A DNA stretch of 64,000 nucleotides, from assembly GCA_019422525.1 (NCBI GenBank), contig JAHZDE010000008.1, forward strand, positions 85,680-149,679, given 5' to 3'. The notes under the pieces are model-generated. The model was not told the origin of the DNA, made no database searches, and saw nothing but the letters and a program-made list of their open reading frames with translations. The position numbers and the translations under genes are program-made. Positions 25,251-34,631 of the stretch are shown here, piece by piece. Origin of the DNA: Clostridiales bacterium. Lineage in GTDB: Bacteria; Bacillota; Clostridia; Oscillospirales; Acutalibacteraceae. Within the stretch, counting starts at the first letter, position 1. Each line of letters starts with the position of its first letter.

Positions 25251-25499
25251 ATGCCGAAAAAACGAAACTGCCGCCGAACGCCGTATGAACTCCGGCAGCA
25301 TGAAACAGCGGTAAAAATCCGCAAAATGACAGATAGGCAGCTGTGTGAATTTATCGACGGCCTTTCTGCCGCCCGCCCCAGTGTGGAGGATTTCTTCTGC
25401 TGCCTGGACAAGCAGGCCGGGAGCGGCAGCGGAATCAGTACCGGCACGATTCACAAGCTGCGGAAGATTGCCGTGAAGGAAGGGTTTTTGGAGGGGTGA
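25251..25499 (+). CDS. Uncharacterised phage protein
   Basis: 82 aa, basic N-terminus (MPKKRNCRRTPYELRQHE), GAGGAG upstream of the ATG, 15 bp after rusA. No recognised motif, though small proteins of this kind regularly follow rusA in Firmicutes phages. Confidence 0.65.
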   Translation: MPKKRNCRRTPYELRQHETAVKIRKMTDRQLCEFIDGLSAARPSVEDFFCCLDKQAGSGSGISTGTIHKLRKIAVKEGFLEG

Positions 25500-25502
25500 A
25501 CC

Positions 25503-25739
25503 ATGAAAGACATAGAGGTTCTTTGGCTTTGTACATGTACCGGCTGGCCTGTCGGTATCGTAAAAGCCTTTGATGAAATTGAACAGCGCTGGAAGTTTTA
25601 TATCGGGACTGGTCATGGGCGTGATGAAACCCGGGATGTCCAAACGATTATCAACTGGGGTCAGAAATTTGATAATCTGGATTTTTTGGTGAAGTTTTTG
25701 GAGGTGAAAGAGAAAAATGAAAAGAACCATGGCGAATAG
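25503..25739 (+). CDS. Uncharacterised phage protein
   Basis: 78 aa, GGAGGGG upstream, 3 bp after the previous stop. It starts MKDIEVLWLCTCTGWPVGIV and ends with a charged helix. No motif identified. Confidence 0.6.
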   Translation: MKDIEVLWLCTCTGWPVGIVKAFDEIEQRWKFYIGTGHGRDETRDVQTIINWGQKFDNLDFLVKFLEVKEKNEKNHGE

Positions 25740-25941
25740 CCGGATTGAGATATGGAGCCATGACTATATCAACCATCAGAATGAAAGGGCAAAAGAGGAC
25801 AAGGCTGCCGTTATTTTGCAAATTGAGCCGGCGGGGAAAGAAAACTGTATCGTGGAAGTAGTTGACCTTGCAAGTTTCAAAACGTTACTTGGAAAATATC
25901 CGCTGCCGGACATTCACAATTGCAGCGGGTTATTGGAATAA
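25717..25941 (+). CDS. Uncharacterised phage protein
   Basis: 74 aa overlapping the previous gene by 23 bp. GGAGGTG lies about ten bases before ATG 25717; an inner ATG at 25729 is also possible. No motif identified. Confidence 0.55.
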   Translation: MKRTMANSRIEIWSHDYINHQNERAKEDKAAVILQIEPAGKENCIVEVVDLASFKTLLGKYPLPDIHNCSGLLE

Positions 25942-25971
25942 ACCGCTACCAAAATCAAAGGAGGGAAGGCT

Positions 25972-26457
25972 GTGGAAGAACCAAAAACACCGGAGCAGGT
26001 AAAAAGCCTGCTGGAAAAATATCACGATATTCCCGCCATGATTGCCGAAGAAAATGCCGTGATATATCATTGCCAGCAGCAGATGAAAGTGATTGCTTTG
26101 TCCGGTGTTCAAATAACCGGACTTCCCGGCGGGAAAGGACAGGTTTCTGACCCTACCGCCAATATGGCGCAGGGACAAACAGAAGAGTATGAGCGGGAGA
26201 TGAAAGCCTGCAAAGCCCGGATTGCAGACCTTCGGCTGGAAAGAGTCTGGGTGTATGAACACCTTCGTCGCCTGTCCCACATCGATGAACGGATTATACG
26301 GCTGAAATATATCGGCCCTGCCGACCCAGCCCGAAGGGAAAAATGGCGCCAGCCTACCTTCTTTGAGATTGGCCGAAAAATTGGGTATAGCGAAGCAGCG
26401 GTAAAGAAAAAAACATATGATATTTTGAATCGTTTTTGCAAAAAAAATATCCGATAG
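25972..26457 (+). CDS. Sigma-like/ArpU-type late transcription regulator
   Basis: 161 aa from GTG 25972 (AAAGGAGGG upstream). The C-terminal third has a sigma-region-4-like helix-turn-helix: LSHIDERIIRLKYIGP, then FFEIGRKIGYSEAAVKKKTY. The position just before HNH/terminase is that of RinA/ArpU-like activators of late phage genes. A cluster of repeats directly downstream is a likely target. Confidence 0.75.
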   Translation: MEEPKTPEQVKSLLEKYHDIPAMIAEENAVIYHCQQQMKVIALSGVQITGLPGGKGQVSDPTANMAQGQTEEYEREMKACKARIADLRLERVWVYEHLRRLSHIDERIIRLKYIGPADPARREKWRQPTFFEIGRKIGYSEAAVKKKTYDILNRFCKKNIR

Positions 26458-26512
26458 TATCCGAAAGTATCCGTTTTTATCCGTTTTCCCGAGTATCATG
26501 TATAGTTAAGGA
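26450..26512. promoter_or_regulatory. TATCCG repeat cluster, candidate late-gene control site
   Basis: Four copies of (T)ATCCG spaced 10-12 bases apart (ATCCGATAG, TATCCGAAAG, TATCCGTTTT, TATCCGTTTTCC) followed by GTATCATGTATAGTTAAGG, which contains a -10-like TATAGT. The first copy overlaps the end of the regulator gene. The regular spacing fits helical-turn phasing for an activator. Confidence 0.5.
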
Positions 26513-26585
26513 GTTTCGCAAAGAGGGCAGCCAGCAGGCTGTCCTTTTTCGTTATGGTCAGGCCGCTTTGTCACAAAAGGAGGAC

Positions 26586-26645
26586 AAAGTGGAATATCAA
26601 AACCGAATTTTCAACAAAGTGGAATATCAAAACCGAATTTTCAAC
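26586..26645. repeat. 30-bp perfect tandem duplication at the start of the methyltransferase
   Basis: Units 26586-26615 and 26616-26645 are identical. Each encodes KVEYQNRIFN, so the duplication is in frame and adds ten residues after the GTG start. An uncommon and recent-looking change. Confidence 0.95.
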
Positions 26646-27334
26646 ATGGATTGCATCGCGGGAATGTCCCTACTGCCGGATGGATGCATGGATATGATTT
26701 TGACTGACCTTCCATACGCTGTGACCAACTGTCGCTGGGACAGCCTGATTCCTTTTGACCAGCTGTGGCCTGCGTTTTGGAGAGTATTAAAGCCCAACGG
26801 TGCAACTGCCTGACTGCCTGTCAGCCCTTTACCACCCGGCTCATCAGCAGCCAGCAGAAATATTTCCGCTATTGCTGGTACTGGGTAAAGAACATGGCCA
26901 CCGGTTTCGCCTTCGCCAAAAAGCAGCCTTTGCGCTGCGTGGAGGAAGTTTGCATATTTTACCGGAAGTTCCCAACCTACAATCCCCAGGGCATTATTGT
27001 CCTGGATAAACCCGTTCGGAGAAAGGGGAAGACAACAGCATCCCACGGAGATTGCGTGTATCACATGGATACCCTCTCGAAGAATACCGAGACCTGCGTT
27101 ATCCACTATCCCCGGCAGGTGTTGGAAGTAAAATGTGAGAGAGGGCTGCATCCCACGCAGAAACCGGTGGCGCTGTTTGAATACCTGATACGTACCTACA
27201 CAAACCCGGGAGGAAATGTGCTGGATGCCTGCATGGGCAGCGGTACTACGAAAGCGGCTTGCCGCAATACCGGACGGAATTACACCGGATTTGAGATTGA
27301 CCGTCGATATTTTGAAATTGCCGAAAAGAGATAG
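26589..27334 (+). pseudogene. Phage DNA adenine methyltransferase, frameshifted
   Basis: A beta-class methyltransferase: motif IV comes first (LTDLPYAVTNCRWD), motif I late (DACMGSGTTKAACRNTGRNY). From GTG 26589 (AAAGGAGG upstream) the frame stops at 26813 right after RVLKPNGATA. The rest continues in the +1 frame, starting LTACQPFTTRLISSQQKYF. One missing base near 26,808, within a region where ACTGCCTG is repeated, would restore NGATALTACQPFTT. So the gene is broken or the assembly has an error. If intact it would protect phage DNA from host restriction. Confidence 0.85.
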
Positions 27335-27345
27335 AGGTGAACCAA

Positions 27346-27582
27346 ATGCCAACACCCTGCCCGCTCAATGGACGCTGTATGTATAACATTCGCATTTATG
27401 CTGGTTGTGATTTTTGCATTTTGCCGCGCTGCATCCATCCTGATGAGCAGCGCCGGGCACTTATCCGGGCAATTACTCAGTTGGCGGTCAAGCCGCACCG
27501 CAACCCGGCACAGGAAGAAAAGCTCCAGCGTTACCGGCGATACTTCCGGGAACTGAATCATCGGGGCGGTGACCCGCTGTGA
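27346..27582 (+). CDS. Cys-containing phage protein
   Basis: 78 aa from ATG 27346 (AGAGGTG upstream). Four cysteines cluster near the start (CPLNGRCMYN; CDFCILPRC), a likely metal site, then a basic helical tail. It overlaps the HNH gene start. Unrecognised. Confidence 0.65.
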   Translation: MPTPCPLNGRCMYNIRIYAGCDFCILPRCIHPDEQRRALIRAITQLAVKPHRNPAQEEKLQRYRRYFRELNHRGGDPL

Positions 27583-27851
27583 AAAAATTTGATTATAACT
27601 CTCCGAAGTGGAAAGCAAAGTCCGCCAAAATCAAACGCCGGGATGAATACAAGTGTGTATGGTGTGCAAGGTATGGAAAGAGCCGACCGGCTGTTGTGGT
27701 GCATCACATCAAACATGCCGATGAATACCCGGAGCTGGCATATATGGATGAGAATCTGGTGAGTTTGTGCCAGGCGTGCCACAATAAGGCACACCCGGAA
27801 GAAGCCAGAAAGTCAAATAGAATCCGGTACCCCCCCACCCCCGGAATATAA
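27579..27851 (+). CDS. HNH endonuclease next to terminase
   Basis: 90 aa from GTG 27579 in a GTGA overlap. Zinc and HNH elements: YKCVWCARYG, VVHHIKHADEYPE, NLVSLCQACHNKAH. HNH proteins beside terminase genes assist packaging cleavage in HK97-type and cos phages. Confidence 0.92.
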   Translation: MKKFDYNSPKWKAKSAKIKRRDEYKCVWCARYGKSRPAVVVHHIKHADEYPELAYMDENLVSLCQACHNKAHPEEARKSNRIRYPPTPGI

Positions 27852-27927
27852 AATCATTTTTTGGCTTTACTGGTGGGGGTAACTTTTTCCAACTCTGAGC
27901 CAAATTTTGATGAAAGGGGTGCAGCTC

Positions 27928-28293
27928 ATGACCAAAAACAAGTGGAAATCGTTGATTCTTGCACAGATGACTGCACTCCATGTGCAGAACGATGCATATA
28001 TTTCCGTGGTTGAAGCACTGGCCGGAATCCTGGAACAGCGGGACAAAACCTTCCGGGAGTTTAAGAATTCCGGCGGCCGATCGGTGATTGAATACACCAA
28101 CAAAGGCGGCTCCACCAATATGACCAAAAACCCGCTGCTGGTATTGTGGGACGATCTCAACAAAAGCGCCTTGGCGTACTGGCGCGAATTGGGCATGACC
28201 CCTTCCAGCTTTAAAAAAATGACTGGGGGTACCCTTGTAGAGGAAAAAGAGAGCGGGTTAGTTGCTGCTTTGAAGAGCATTGAAAGCAGTTAA
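27928..28293 (+). CDS. terS: Terminase small subunit, P27 family
   Basis: 121 aa from ATG 27928 (AAAGGGG upstream). TKNPLLVLWDDLNKSALAYW and the closing ELGMTPSSFKKM are P27 features. Binds phage DNA and recruits the large subunit. Overlaps terL by 14 bp. Confidence 0.85.
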   Translation: MTKNKWKSLILAQMTALHVQNDAYISVVEALAGILEQRDKTFREFKNSGGRSVIEYTNKGGSTNMTKNPLLVLWDDLNKSALAYWRELGMTPSSFKKMTGGTLVEEKESGLVAALKSIESS

Positions 28294-30019
28294 GGGAAAA
28301 AACTGGCCGGTTGTATTGAAGTACGCCGAGGACATCCGGGATGGCCGGGAAGCGGCCTGCCCAGAATTAAAACAGGCGGTTGAGCGATTTTTCCGGGATC
28401 TGGAAAAGCCGGAGTATGAACTGGACACAAAAGGCCCGGAATTTTGTATCCAGATTATCGAAAAAACCATGTGCCACCAACAGGGAGAAAAGCTGGACGG
28501 TACACCGCTGCGTGGTACGCCATTTCTGTTGGAACCGTTTCACAAGTTTATCGTGTATAACCTGCTGGGATTTAAGCTCAAAGGAACAGATATCGTGCGG
28601 TTTCACGAAGCTCTGATCTTTATCCCCCGAAAAAACATCAAAACCAGCTTTGCCGCTGGGCTTGCCTGGGCGCTGGCACTTTGGTACCGGCGCAGCGGAT
28701 CAAAGGTATATATCACGTCGGCCGCGCTTATGCAGTCACTGGAAAGCTTTAATTTTCTGAGCTACAACATTCGCCGCATGGGAGAAGATGTGAAATCAGG
28801 CGGCAGCGTCAAAATCATCGACAACAACAACGAGCACTCCATGGAGGCTTCCCTCCCGGATGGCTCGTTTTTTATTCGCGCTCTGGCTGCCAACCCGGAT
28901 TCTCAGGACTCTCTGAACTGCAACATTGCCATTGCGGATGAAATTCATGCCTTTAAAAAGCCCAAGCAGTACAACCTTTTCAAGGAGGCCATGAAAGCCT
29001 ATACCAACAAACTGATGATCGGTATCTCCACGGCCGGAGACAATGAGCAGGCATTCCTGGGGCAGCGTCTGAAATACTGCCGGAAGGTTCTGGACGGTAC
29101 TGTAAAGGATGAGCAGTACTTTATTTTTATGTGCTGTGCGCCGGAAGGTGTCAAGGATGGCAGTGTGGATTTTACCGACCCAGTGGTTCATAAAATGGCA
29201 AACCCTGCTTACGGGGTGAGTATCCGACCTGAGGACATTTTGAACGATGCCCTGCAAGCTCAAAACGACCCGCAGCAGCGGAAGGACTTTTTTGCGAAAT
29301 CCCTGAACGTCTATTCCAATGCACTGACCGCCTATTTTGATATTGAGGAATTCCGCAGGAGCGACGAGAAATACAGCTGGACTTTGCAGGAGCTGGCAAA
29401 GCTGCCCATTGACTGGTATGGCGGCGCCGACCTGTCCAAACTGCACGATTTGACAGCAGCGGCACTTTTTGGCCATTACAAGGGCGTGGATATCATCATC
29501 ACCCATGCTTTTTTCCCTGTAGTAGCCGCACACATCAAAGCGGAACAGGATCAGATTCCACTTTTTGGCTGGGCAGACGATGGCTGGCTGACCATGTGCA
29601 ATAGCCCTACTGTCAACCATGCAGACATCATCAACTGGTTTGTCGCCATGCGGAAAATGGGATTCAAAATCCGCCAGGTGGGACACGACCGGAAATTTTG
29701 CCGGGAGTATTTTCTGGGCATGAAGGCGGCGGGATTCAAGATCATGGATCAGCCCCAGTATTTTTACAAAAAGTCCGAAGGATTCCGGCACATAGAGAAC
29801 GCCGCCAAAAACGGAACCCTCTATTATCTGCACAGCGAGGCTTTTGAGTACTGTGTGGAAAACGTTCGGGCCATTGAAAAGACCGACGACATGATCCAGT
29901 ACGATAAAGTACAGCCGGAACACCGAATCGACCTGTTTGATGCCGGGGTATTTGCCTGCATTCGGTATCTGGAAAACATGGAGAAACAGAAAAAAGGAAA
30001 GGAATGGTGGGGAGATTGA
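28280..30019 (+). CDS. terL: Terminase large subunit
   Basis: 579 aa from TTG 28280. ATPase: deviant Walker A IPRKNIKTSF (about 113-122), Walker B IAIADEIHAF (about 220-229). Nuclease: YGGADLSKLHDLTA with the acidic residue in the beta-strand, and a late Asp in RIDLFDAGV. Drives DNA packaging. Length normal. Confidence 0.95.
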   Translation: MKAVKGKNWPVVLKYAEDIRDGREAACPELKQAVERFFRDLEKPEYELDTKGPEFCIQIIEKTMCHQQGEKLDGTPLRGTPFLLEPFHKFIVYNLLGFKLKGTDIVRFHEALIFIPRKNIKTSFAAGLAWALALWYRRSGSKVYITSAALMQSLESFNFLSYNIRRMGEDVKSGGSVKIIDNNNEHSMEASLPDGSFFIRALAANPDSQDSLNCNIAIADEIHAFKKPKQYNLFKEAMKAYTNKLMIGISTAGDNEQAFLGQRLKYCRKVLDGTVKDEQYFIFMCCAPEGVKDGSVDFTDPVVHKMANPAYGVSIRPEDILNDALQAQNDPQQRKDFFAKSLNVYSNALTAYFDIEEFRRSDEKYSWTLQELAKLPIDWYGGADLSKLHDLTAAALFGHYKGVDIIITHAFFPVVAAHIKAEQDQIPLFGWADDGWLTMCNSPTVNHADIINWFVAMRKMGFKIRQVGHDRKFCREYFLGMKAAGFKIMDQPQYFYKKSEGFRHIENAAKNGTLYYLHSEAFEYCVENVRAIEKTDDMIQYDKVQPEHRIDLFDAGVFACIRYLENMEKQKKGKEWWGD

Positions 30020-31209
30020 GTAAACGAAAAAACCGAACCAAACCGAAAGCCCGGGCAGAGCCTGCACAGAAGCGAAGTGTTGCTTTCGTGATGCCCGGTG
30101 ACTGGGATACACTGGAATGTATGGGCTACACCTCATTGGCCCATAATCCCGAAATTGTGGCGGCAGTGGATACCATTGCCCGGCTGATTGGGAGTATGAC
30201 CATCCACCTGATGGAAAATACCGAGGACGGAGATGTCCGTATTCGGGATGAATTATCCCGGAAAGTGGATATCAATCCCAACAGCAATATGACCCGCTCC
30301 AATTTTATCCACTGGATCGTGAAATCCCTGTTTCTGGACGGAAACGGAAATGTGATTGTCTGGCCGGATACCCGCCGGGGAATCCTACGGGATTTAAATC
30401 CGATGCCGCCGTCTGTGGTGTCTTTCCTGCCGGACGGATGGGGATACAAAGTAGTTTTGAATGGGAAAGAGTATTCCCCTGACAAGCTGCTGCATTTTGT
30501 CATAAATCCCAGTAGCAATACCCCATGGAAAGGTGAGGGATACCGGGTGGTATTGGCCGACGTGGCCAACAACCTGAAACAGGCAGCCAGAACTGAAAAA
30601 GGATTTATGGAATCCAAGTGGAAGCCCTCCATCATCGTAAAGGTTGACGCTTTGGTGGAGGAATTTTCCAGCCCGGAAGGGCGCAAAAAACTGCTGGATT
30701 CTTACGCCAGCTCTGCAGAGGTGGGAGAACCCTGGCTGATTCCCTCCGAACAGTTTTCCGTGGAACAGGTAAAACCCCTGACCCTTTCCGATCTGGCTTT
30801 GTCGGATATGGTGACACTGGATAAAAAGACGGTTGCCTCTATTATCGGGGTGCCGTCTTTTGTTTTGGGCGTGGGCACCTTCAACCGGGACGAGTGGAAC
30901 AACTTCATCAATTCTCAAATCATGCCCATTGCCCGGATGATCGAACAGGAACTCACCAAAAAACTGCTTTACAGCCCGAACCGATTTTTCCGGTTTAACT
31001 CCTGGAGCCTGTTTTCCTATTCCATCACCGAGCTGGTTTCCGCCGGTGCGGAAATGGTGGATCGGATGGCGCTGCGGCGCAACGAGTGGCGCAGTTGGGT
31101 AAACATGCCACCTGATCCGGAAATGAACGAGCTGCTAGCACTTGAAAACTATGTGCCGGCTGAAAAACTGGGAGACCAAAAGAAATTGATTCAGGATGGA
31201 GGTGAATGA
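30004..31209 (+). CDS. Portal protein, HK97 family
   Basis: 401 aa. Features: CMGYTSLAHNPEIVAAVDTI, FLDGNGNVIVWPD, IIGVPSFVLGVGTFNRDEWN and a C-terminal tail with LENYVPAEKLG. Forms the dodecameric DNA channel of the head. Overlaps terL by 16 bp. Confidence 0.95.
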   Translation: MVGRLSKRKNRTKPKARAEPAQKRSVAFVMPGDWDTLECMGYTSLAHNPEIVAAVDTIARLIGSMTIHLMENTEDGDVRIRDELSRKVDINPNSNMTRSNFIHWIVKSLFLDGNGNVIVWPDTRRGILRDLNPMPPSVVSFLPDGWGYKVVLNGKEYSPDKLLHFVINPSSNTPWKGEGYRVVLADVANNLKQAARTEKGFMESKWKPSIIVKVDALVEEFSSPEGRKKLLDSYASSAEVGEPWLIPSEQFSVEQVKPLTLSDLALSDMVTLDKKTVASIIGVPSFVLGVGTFNRDEWNNFINSQIMPIARMIEQELTKKLLYSPNRFFRFNSWSLFSYSITELVSAGAEMVDRMALRRNEWRSWVNMPPDPEMNELLALENYVPAEKLGDQKKLIQDGGE

Positions 31210-31212
31210 GAT

Positions 31213-31818
31213 TTGGAACATAGAACTATGCAGATGAGCGGGATGAAGATTCGGGAAGAAAACGGGAAGCGCCGTCTGGAAGGGTATTTTTCGGTATTCG
31301 ACCAGCCCTATGAGGTGTGGCCGGGGTGGGTGGAAACCATCGCACCCGGTGCGTTTTCCCGTGCGCTGGCTTCCGGCCAGGATGTGAAAGTCCTGTGGAA
31401 CCACAATCCCGACATTGTACTGGGCAGCACCGGCAACAAAACCGCTGACCTGCGGGAGGACCAGCGCGGCCTATTCGGCGGCGTGGAAATCAACGAACAG
31501 GACCAGGACGCCAAAAATGCCTATGCCCGGGTAGATCGTGGAGATGTGAACGGGTGCAGCTTTGGCTTTGAGATTTCCCGTATGGAGGAGAGCTGGGACG
31601 AAGACGGCACCTACCGCACCCGCATTCTGGAAGTCAGCCCGCTGTATGAGGTAAGCCCCTGCACTTTCCCGGCTTACACCCAGACCAGCATTACTTCCCG
31701 GGCGCAGGAACAGCTGGAAGCAGCCAGAGAAAAGCTGGAAAACGCACGGAAGGAAAGAAGAAACCAGTGGCGGGAATCCATGAAAGCCCGCCTGAAAGGA
31801 GAAAAGAATGGCACTTAA
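31213..31818 (+). CDS. Prohead protease, HK97 family
   Basis: 201 aa from TTG 31213 (GGAGGTG upstream). LEGYFSVFDQPYEVWPGWVE, VLWNHNPDIVLGS (catalytic His) and VNGCSFGFEI (Ser) are the family marks. Cleaves the capsid delta domain. It overlaps the capsid gene by 11 bp. Confidence 0.93.
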   Translation: MEHRTMQMSGMKIREENGKRRLEGYFSVFDQPYEVWPGWVETIAPGAFSRALASGQDVKVLWNHNPDIVLGSTGNKTADLREDQRGLFGGVEINEQDQDAKNAYARVDRGDVNGCSFGFEISRMEESWDEDGTYRTRILEVSPLYEVSPCTFPAYTQTSITSRAQEQLEAAREKLENARKERRNQWRESMKARLKGEKNGT

Positions 31819-33175
31819 AGTCATTATGCTGCGCCACAGCATTGAAAAGAAAAAGGCAGAACTGGAACAGCTCCGAACCCGGGATGCAGAATTTATCACC
31901 CGGGAAGCGGAGTTGGAAGCCGCCATCAATGAGGCCGAAACCGAAGAACAGGAACAGGCCGTCGCTGAAATGGTGGAGCAGTTCGACACGGAAAAACAGG
32001 CACACGAAGCCAGCAAAACAGCTCTGGCCGGAGAAATCGAAGGGCTGGAAGCTGATCTCTCTGAAATCGAAAAGAATTCGCCCAAACCGGGCACACCCCC
32101 TGCACAGCAGGAAGAAAGGAATGGTGAAATCTATATGGATACCCGCAAGAAATTTTTCGGCATGGAAATGCAGCAGCGTGATGCGTTCCTTGCCCGGCCG
32201 GATGTAAAGGACTTCCTTTCCCGCCTCCGCTCCTTCAAGGGTACAAAAAGAGCCGTTACCGGCGCAGATCTGACGATTCCCATGGTTGTGCTAGATTTGA
32301 TTCGGCAGAACATTATGGAATATTCCAAACTGTACAAGCATGTCCGTGTGCGTACAGTATCCGGTAAAGCCCGCCAGACGGTTATGGGGCTGATCCCCGA
32401 GGGCGTGTGGACGGAAATGTGCGCCACACTCGACGAGCTGGATCTTTCCTTCTCCGGTGTGGAAGTGGACGGATACAAGGTAGGCGGCTATATTGCAATC
32501 TGCAACGCCACTCTGGAAGATTCTGATGTAAATCTGGCATCGGAAATCATCACCGCACTGGGACAGGCCATTGGACTGGCTCTGGATAAGGCCATCCTGT
32601 ATGGCAAGGGCGCCAGCTCCAAGATGCCCATGGGCATTGTAACCCGGCTGGTACAGGACGCCGATCCCAGCGACCCCAAAACCACCATCCCGTGGAAAGA
32701 CCTGCACACCACCAATGTGGTGGCTCTTACCGGAAAAACAGACGCTGCCCTGTTCAAGGGCATTATCGAGGCGTCTGGCGCAGCCAACAGTGAATACAGC
32801 CGCGGCAGCAAGTTCTGGGCGGTCAATGAGAAGACCCGCACCAAGCTGCTGGCGAATTCTGTATCCATCAATGCAGCCGGCGCGATCGTGGCCGGTGTCA
32901 ACGGCGAAATGCCCGTTATCGGCGGCGCTCTGGAAGTGCTAAACTTTATTCCCGATGATGTTATCGTCGGCGGTTACGGTGACCTGTATCTGCTCGCGGA
33001 ACGTGCAGGCGCTTCCATCGAGCAGAGCGAGCACGCAAAATTCATCGAAGACCAGACTGTCTTTAAGGGAACCGCCCGTTATGATGGCCTGCCGGTTATC
33101 GCCGAGGGTTTTGTGGCTATCGGCATCAACGGCAATACCCCTGACGCCACCAGCGTGACCTTTGCCGGAGCGTGA
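31808..33175 (+). CDS. Major capsid protein, HK97 family, with N-terminal delta domain
   Basis: 455 aa. Residues 1-105 are coiled coil (scaffold-like delta domain, ELEQLRTRDAEFITREAELE). The HK97 fold follows from about 110 (MDTRKKFFGMEMQQRDAFLA onwards). Near the C-terminus are VIVGGYGDLYLLAERAGASI and TARYDGLPVIAEGFVAI. Protease cleavage is expected near residues 100-125. Confidence 0.95.
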   Translation: MALKVIMLRHSIEKKKAELEQLRTRDAEFITREAELEAAINEAETEEQEQAVAEMVEQFDTEKQAHEASKTALAGEIEGLEADLSEIEKNSPKPGTPPAQQEERNGEIYMDTRKKFFGMEMQQRDAFLARPDVKDFLSRLRSFKGTKRAVTGADLTIPMVVLDLIRQNIMEYSKLYKHVRVRTVSGKARQTVMGLIPEGVWTEMCATLDELDLSFSGVEVDGYKVGGYIAICNATLEDSDVNLASEIITALGQAIGLALDKAILYGKGASSKMPMGIVTRLVQDADPSDPKTTIPWKDLHTTNVVALTGKTDAALFKGIIEASGAANSEYSRGSKFWAVNEKTRTKLLANSVSINAAGAIVAGVNGEMPVIGGALEVLNFIPDDVIVGGYGDLYLLAERAGASIEQSEHAKFIEDQTVFKGTARYDGLPVIAEGFVAIGINGNTPDATSVTFAGA

Positions 33176-33186
33176 GGTGATGCGCA

Positions 33187-33480
33187 ATGACGCAAGCTGA
33201 CCTGCTGACGTTGCTGCAGGCTGATCTGAATCTGCTTTCACCAGATGCAACAAGGCTTGCCCAGCTGGAACATTTGATTCAGGTTTCCCTGCAGCTGATT
33301 TCACGGGAGGGTGTCACGCTGCAGGAACCATACAGCGCCGAGGATGGCCAGCTGGTCATTATGTACGCGTCCTATCTTTTCCGCAAGCGGGCAACCGATG
33401 AGCCTATGCCCCGTATGCTGCGCTGGGCGCTCAATAATCGGATTTTCAGTGAGAAAGCGAGGACTGCGAATGTTACTTGA
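33187..33480 (+). CDS. Head-tail connector (gp6-like)
   Basis: 97 aa, helical. Position right after capsid and the pattern DGQLVIMYASYLFRKRAT match gp6-like connector proteins. GAGGTG before the ATG. Confidence 0.75.
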   Translation: MTQADLLTLLQADLNLLSPDATRLAQLEHLIQVSLQLISREGVTLQEPYSAEDGQLVIMYASYLFRKRATDEPMPRMLRWALNNRIFSEKARTANVT

Positions 33481-33826
33481 TGCAGGAATCGCCACAATCT
33501 GGCGAGGCAGAAATGCAGCTCCCGCCGGATCACTCCCGAAAATGGTTTTCGATACCCAATATTACCGGAGTTATTACGGTGATAAAACCGTCGGGGTCAC
33601 CCGCTTTTGGACAGCGGCCTCTCATAACGATCGGGCGGATTTGTTGGTGGAGATCCAGCGGAATGCTGGGATTTCCACCGCCGACCGCTGCCAGCTGGAA
33701 CCGGCCTTTGATGCAGCAGCGGCAGGGTATTACAAAATTTTGCAGGTGCAACACCTTCTGGACGAGAACGGCCAGCCGGTGACAGATCTAACGCTGGAAA
33801 GGGTGAATGCAATCGATGAGCCTTAA
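33470..33826 (+). CDS. Head closure/neck protein (by position)
   Basis: 118 aa from ATG 33470 (overlaps the previous gene by 11 bp). Features TQYYRSYYGDKTVGVTRFWT. No confident family; assigned by place between connector and tail completion genes. Confidence 0.6.
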   Translation: MLLDAGIATIWRGRNAAPAGSLPKMVFDTQYYRSYYGDKTVGVTRFWTAASHNDRADLLVEIQRNAGISTADRCQLEPAFDAAAAGYYKILQVQHLLDENGQPVTDLTLERVNAIDEP

Positions 33827-34133
33827 TACGATCAAAGATGCGCTGCTGGGCGTGTCGGATGCAGTCTATCATTTTTCCGCACCGCCTAATACACCGCCGC
33901 CCTACATCGAGTGGGCAGAAGATGGCGAAAACGTCTTTATGACCGGAAACCGACATTCGGAAACTGCCGTATCGGGTACGGTTGACCTGTATACAAAGAA
34001 TGATGCCGACCCATTGCGGGCTGCCATACCGGAGGCACTAAACAACACAGAATGTGCTTGGTATAAAAACAGTACCCAGTACGAAGAGGACACCCAGCTC
34101 ATCCATGACGAGTGGGTTTTCGAGGTGTTGTGA
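33816..34133 (+). CDS. Tail completion/neck protein
   Basis: 105 aa from ATG 33816. Contains PYIEWAEDGENVFMTGN and SGTVDLYTKNDADPL, similar to small tail-terminator-type proteins. Overlaps neighbours on both sides. Confidence 0.65.
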   Translation: MSLNTIKDALLGVSDAVYHFSAPPNTPPPYIEWAEDGENVFMTGNRHSETAVSGTVDLYTKNDADPLRAAIPEALNNTECAWYKNSTQYEEDTQLIHDEWVFEVL

Positions 34134-34627
34134 TGGCCAGATTCCAGTTTAAGGGTATGAAGGAATACGCAGAGTATCTGCAGAGCATCGGCGCCAACAC
34201 CAAAGAAATCTGCGGCGCGGGCGTGTATGCCATGGCGGAGGTTGTCACCGATAAGATTCGGGCCAACTTGGACGCACTGCCTACTGTAGACGAAGCGGAA
34301 GCCCTGGCTGCGTATCGGGAACAGCGAAAAACCAGCCTGACCTCTGCTCAGAAAAAAGGGTTACAGGAAGGGCTGGGTGTTTCCCCCATGGAAAACGATA
34401 ACGGATACTGGAATGTAAAGGTAGGCTTTGACGGGTATAACAAGGTGAAAACCAGAAAGTACCCCAATGGCCAGCCAAATGTGATGATTGCCCGGGCGAC
34501 CGAGAGCGGCAGCAGCGTCCGGGAAAAAACGCCGTTTGTGCGTACTGCGGTGGCGGCAGCCACAAAACCGGCCATACAGGCGGGGAAAACGGCAATCGAT
34601 GAAGAAATCAAAAAGAAAGAAGGTTAA
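34133..34627 (+). CDS. HK97 gp10-like protein
   Basis: 164 aa; start overlaps the previous stop (TGATG). FKGMKEYAEYLQSIG at the start and VIARATESGSSVREKTPFVR late are gp10-like. Takes part in head-tail joining. Confidence 0.8.
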   Translation: MARFQFKGMKEYAEYLQSIGANTKEICGAGVYAMAEVVTDKIRANLDALPTVDEAEALAAYREQRKTSLTSAQKKGLQEGLGVSPMENDNGYWNVKVGFDGYNKVKTRKYPNGQPNVMIARATESGSSVREKTPFVRTAVAAATKPAIQAGKTAIDEEIKKKEG

Positions 34628-34631
34628 GTTT

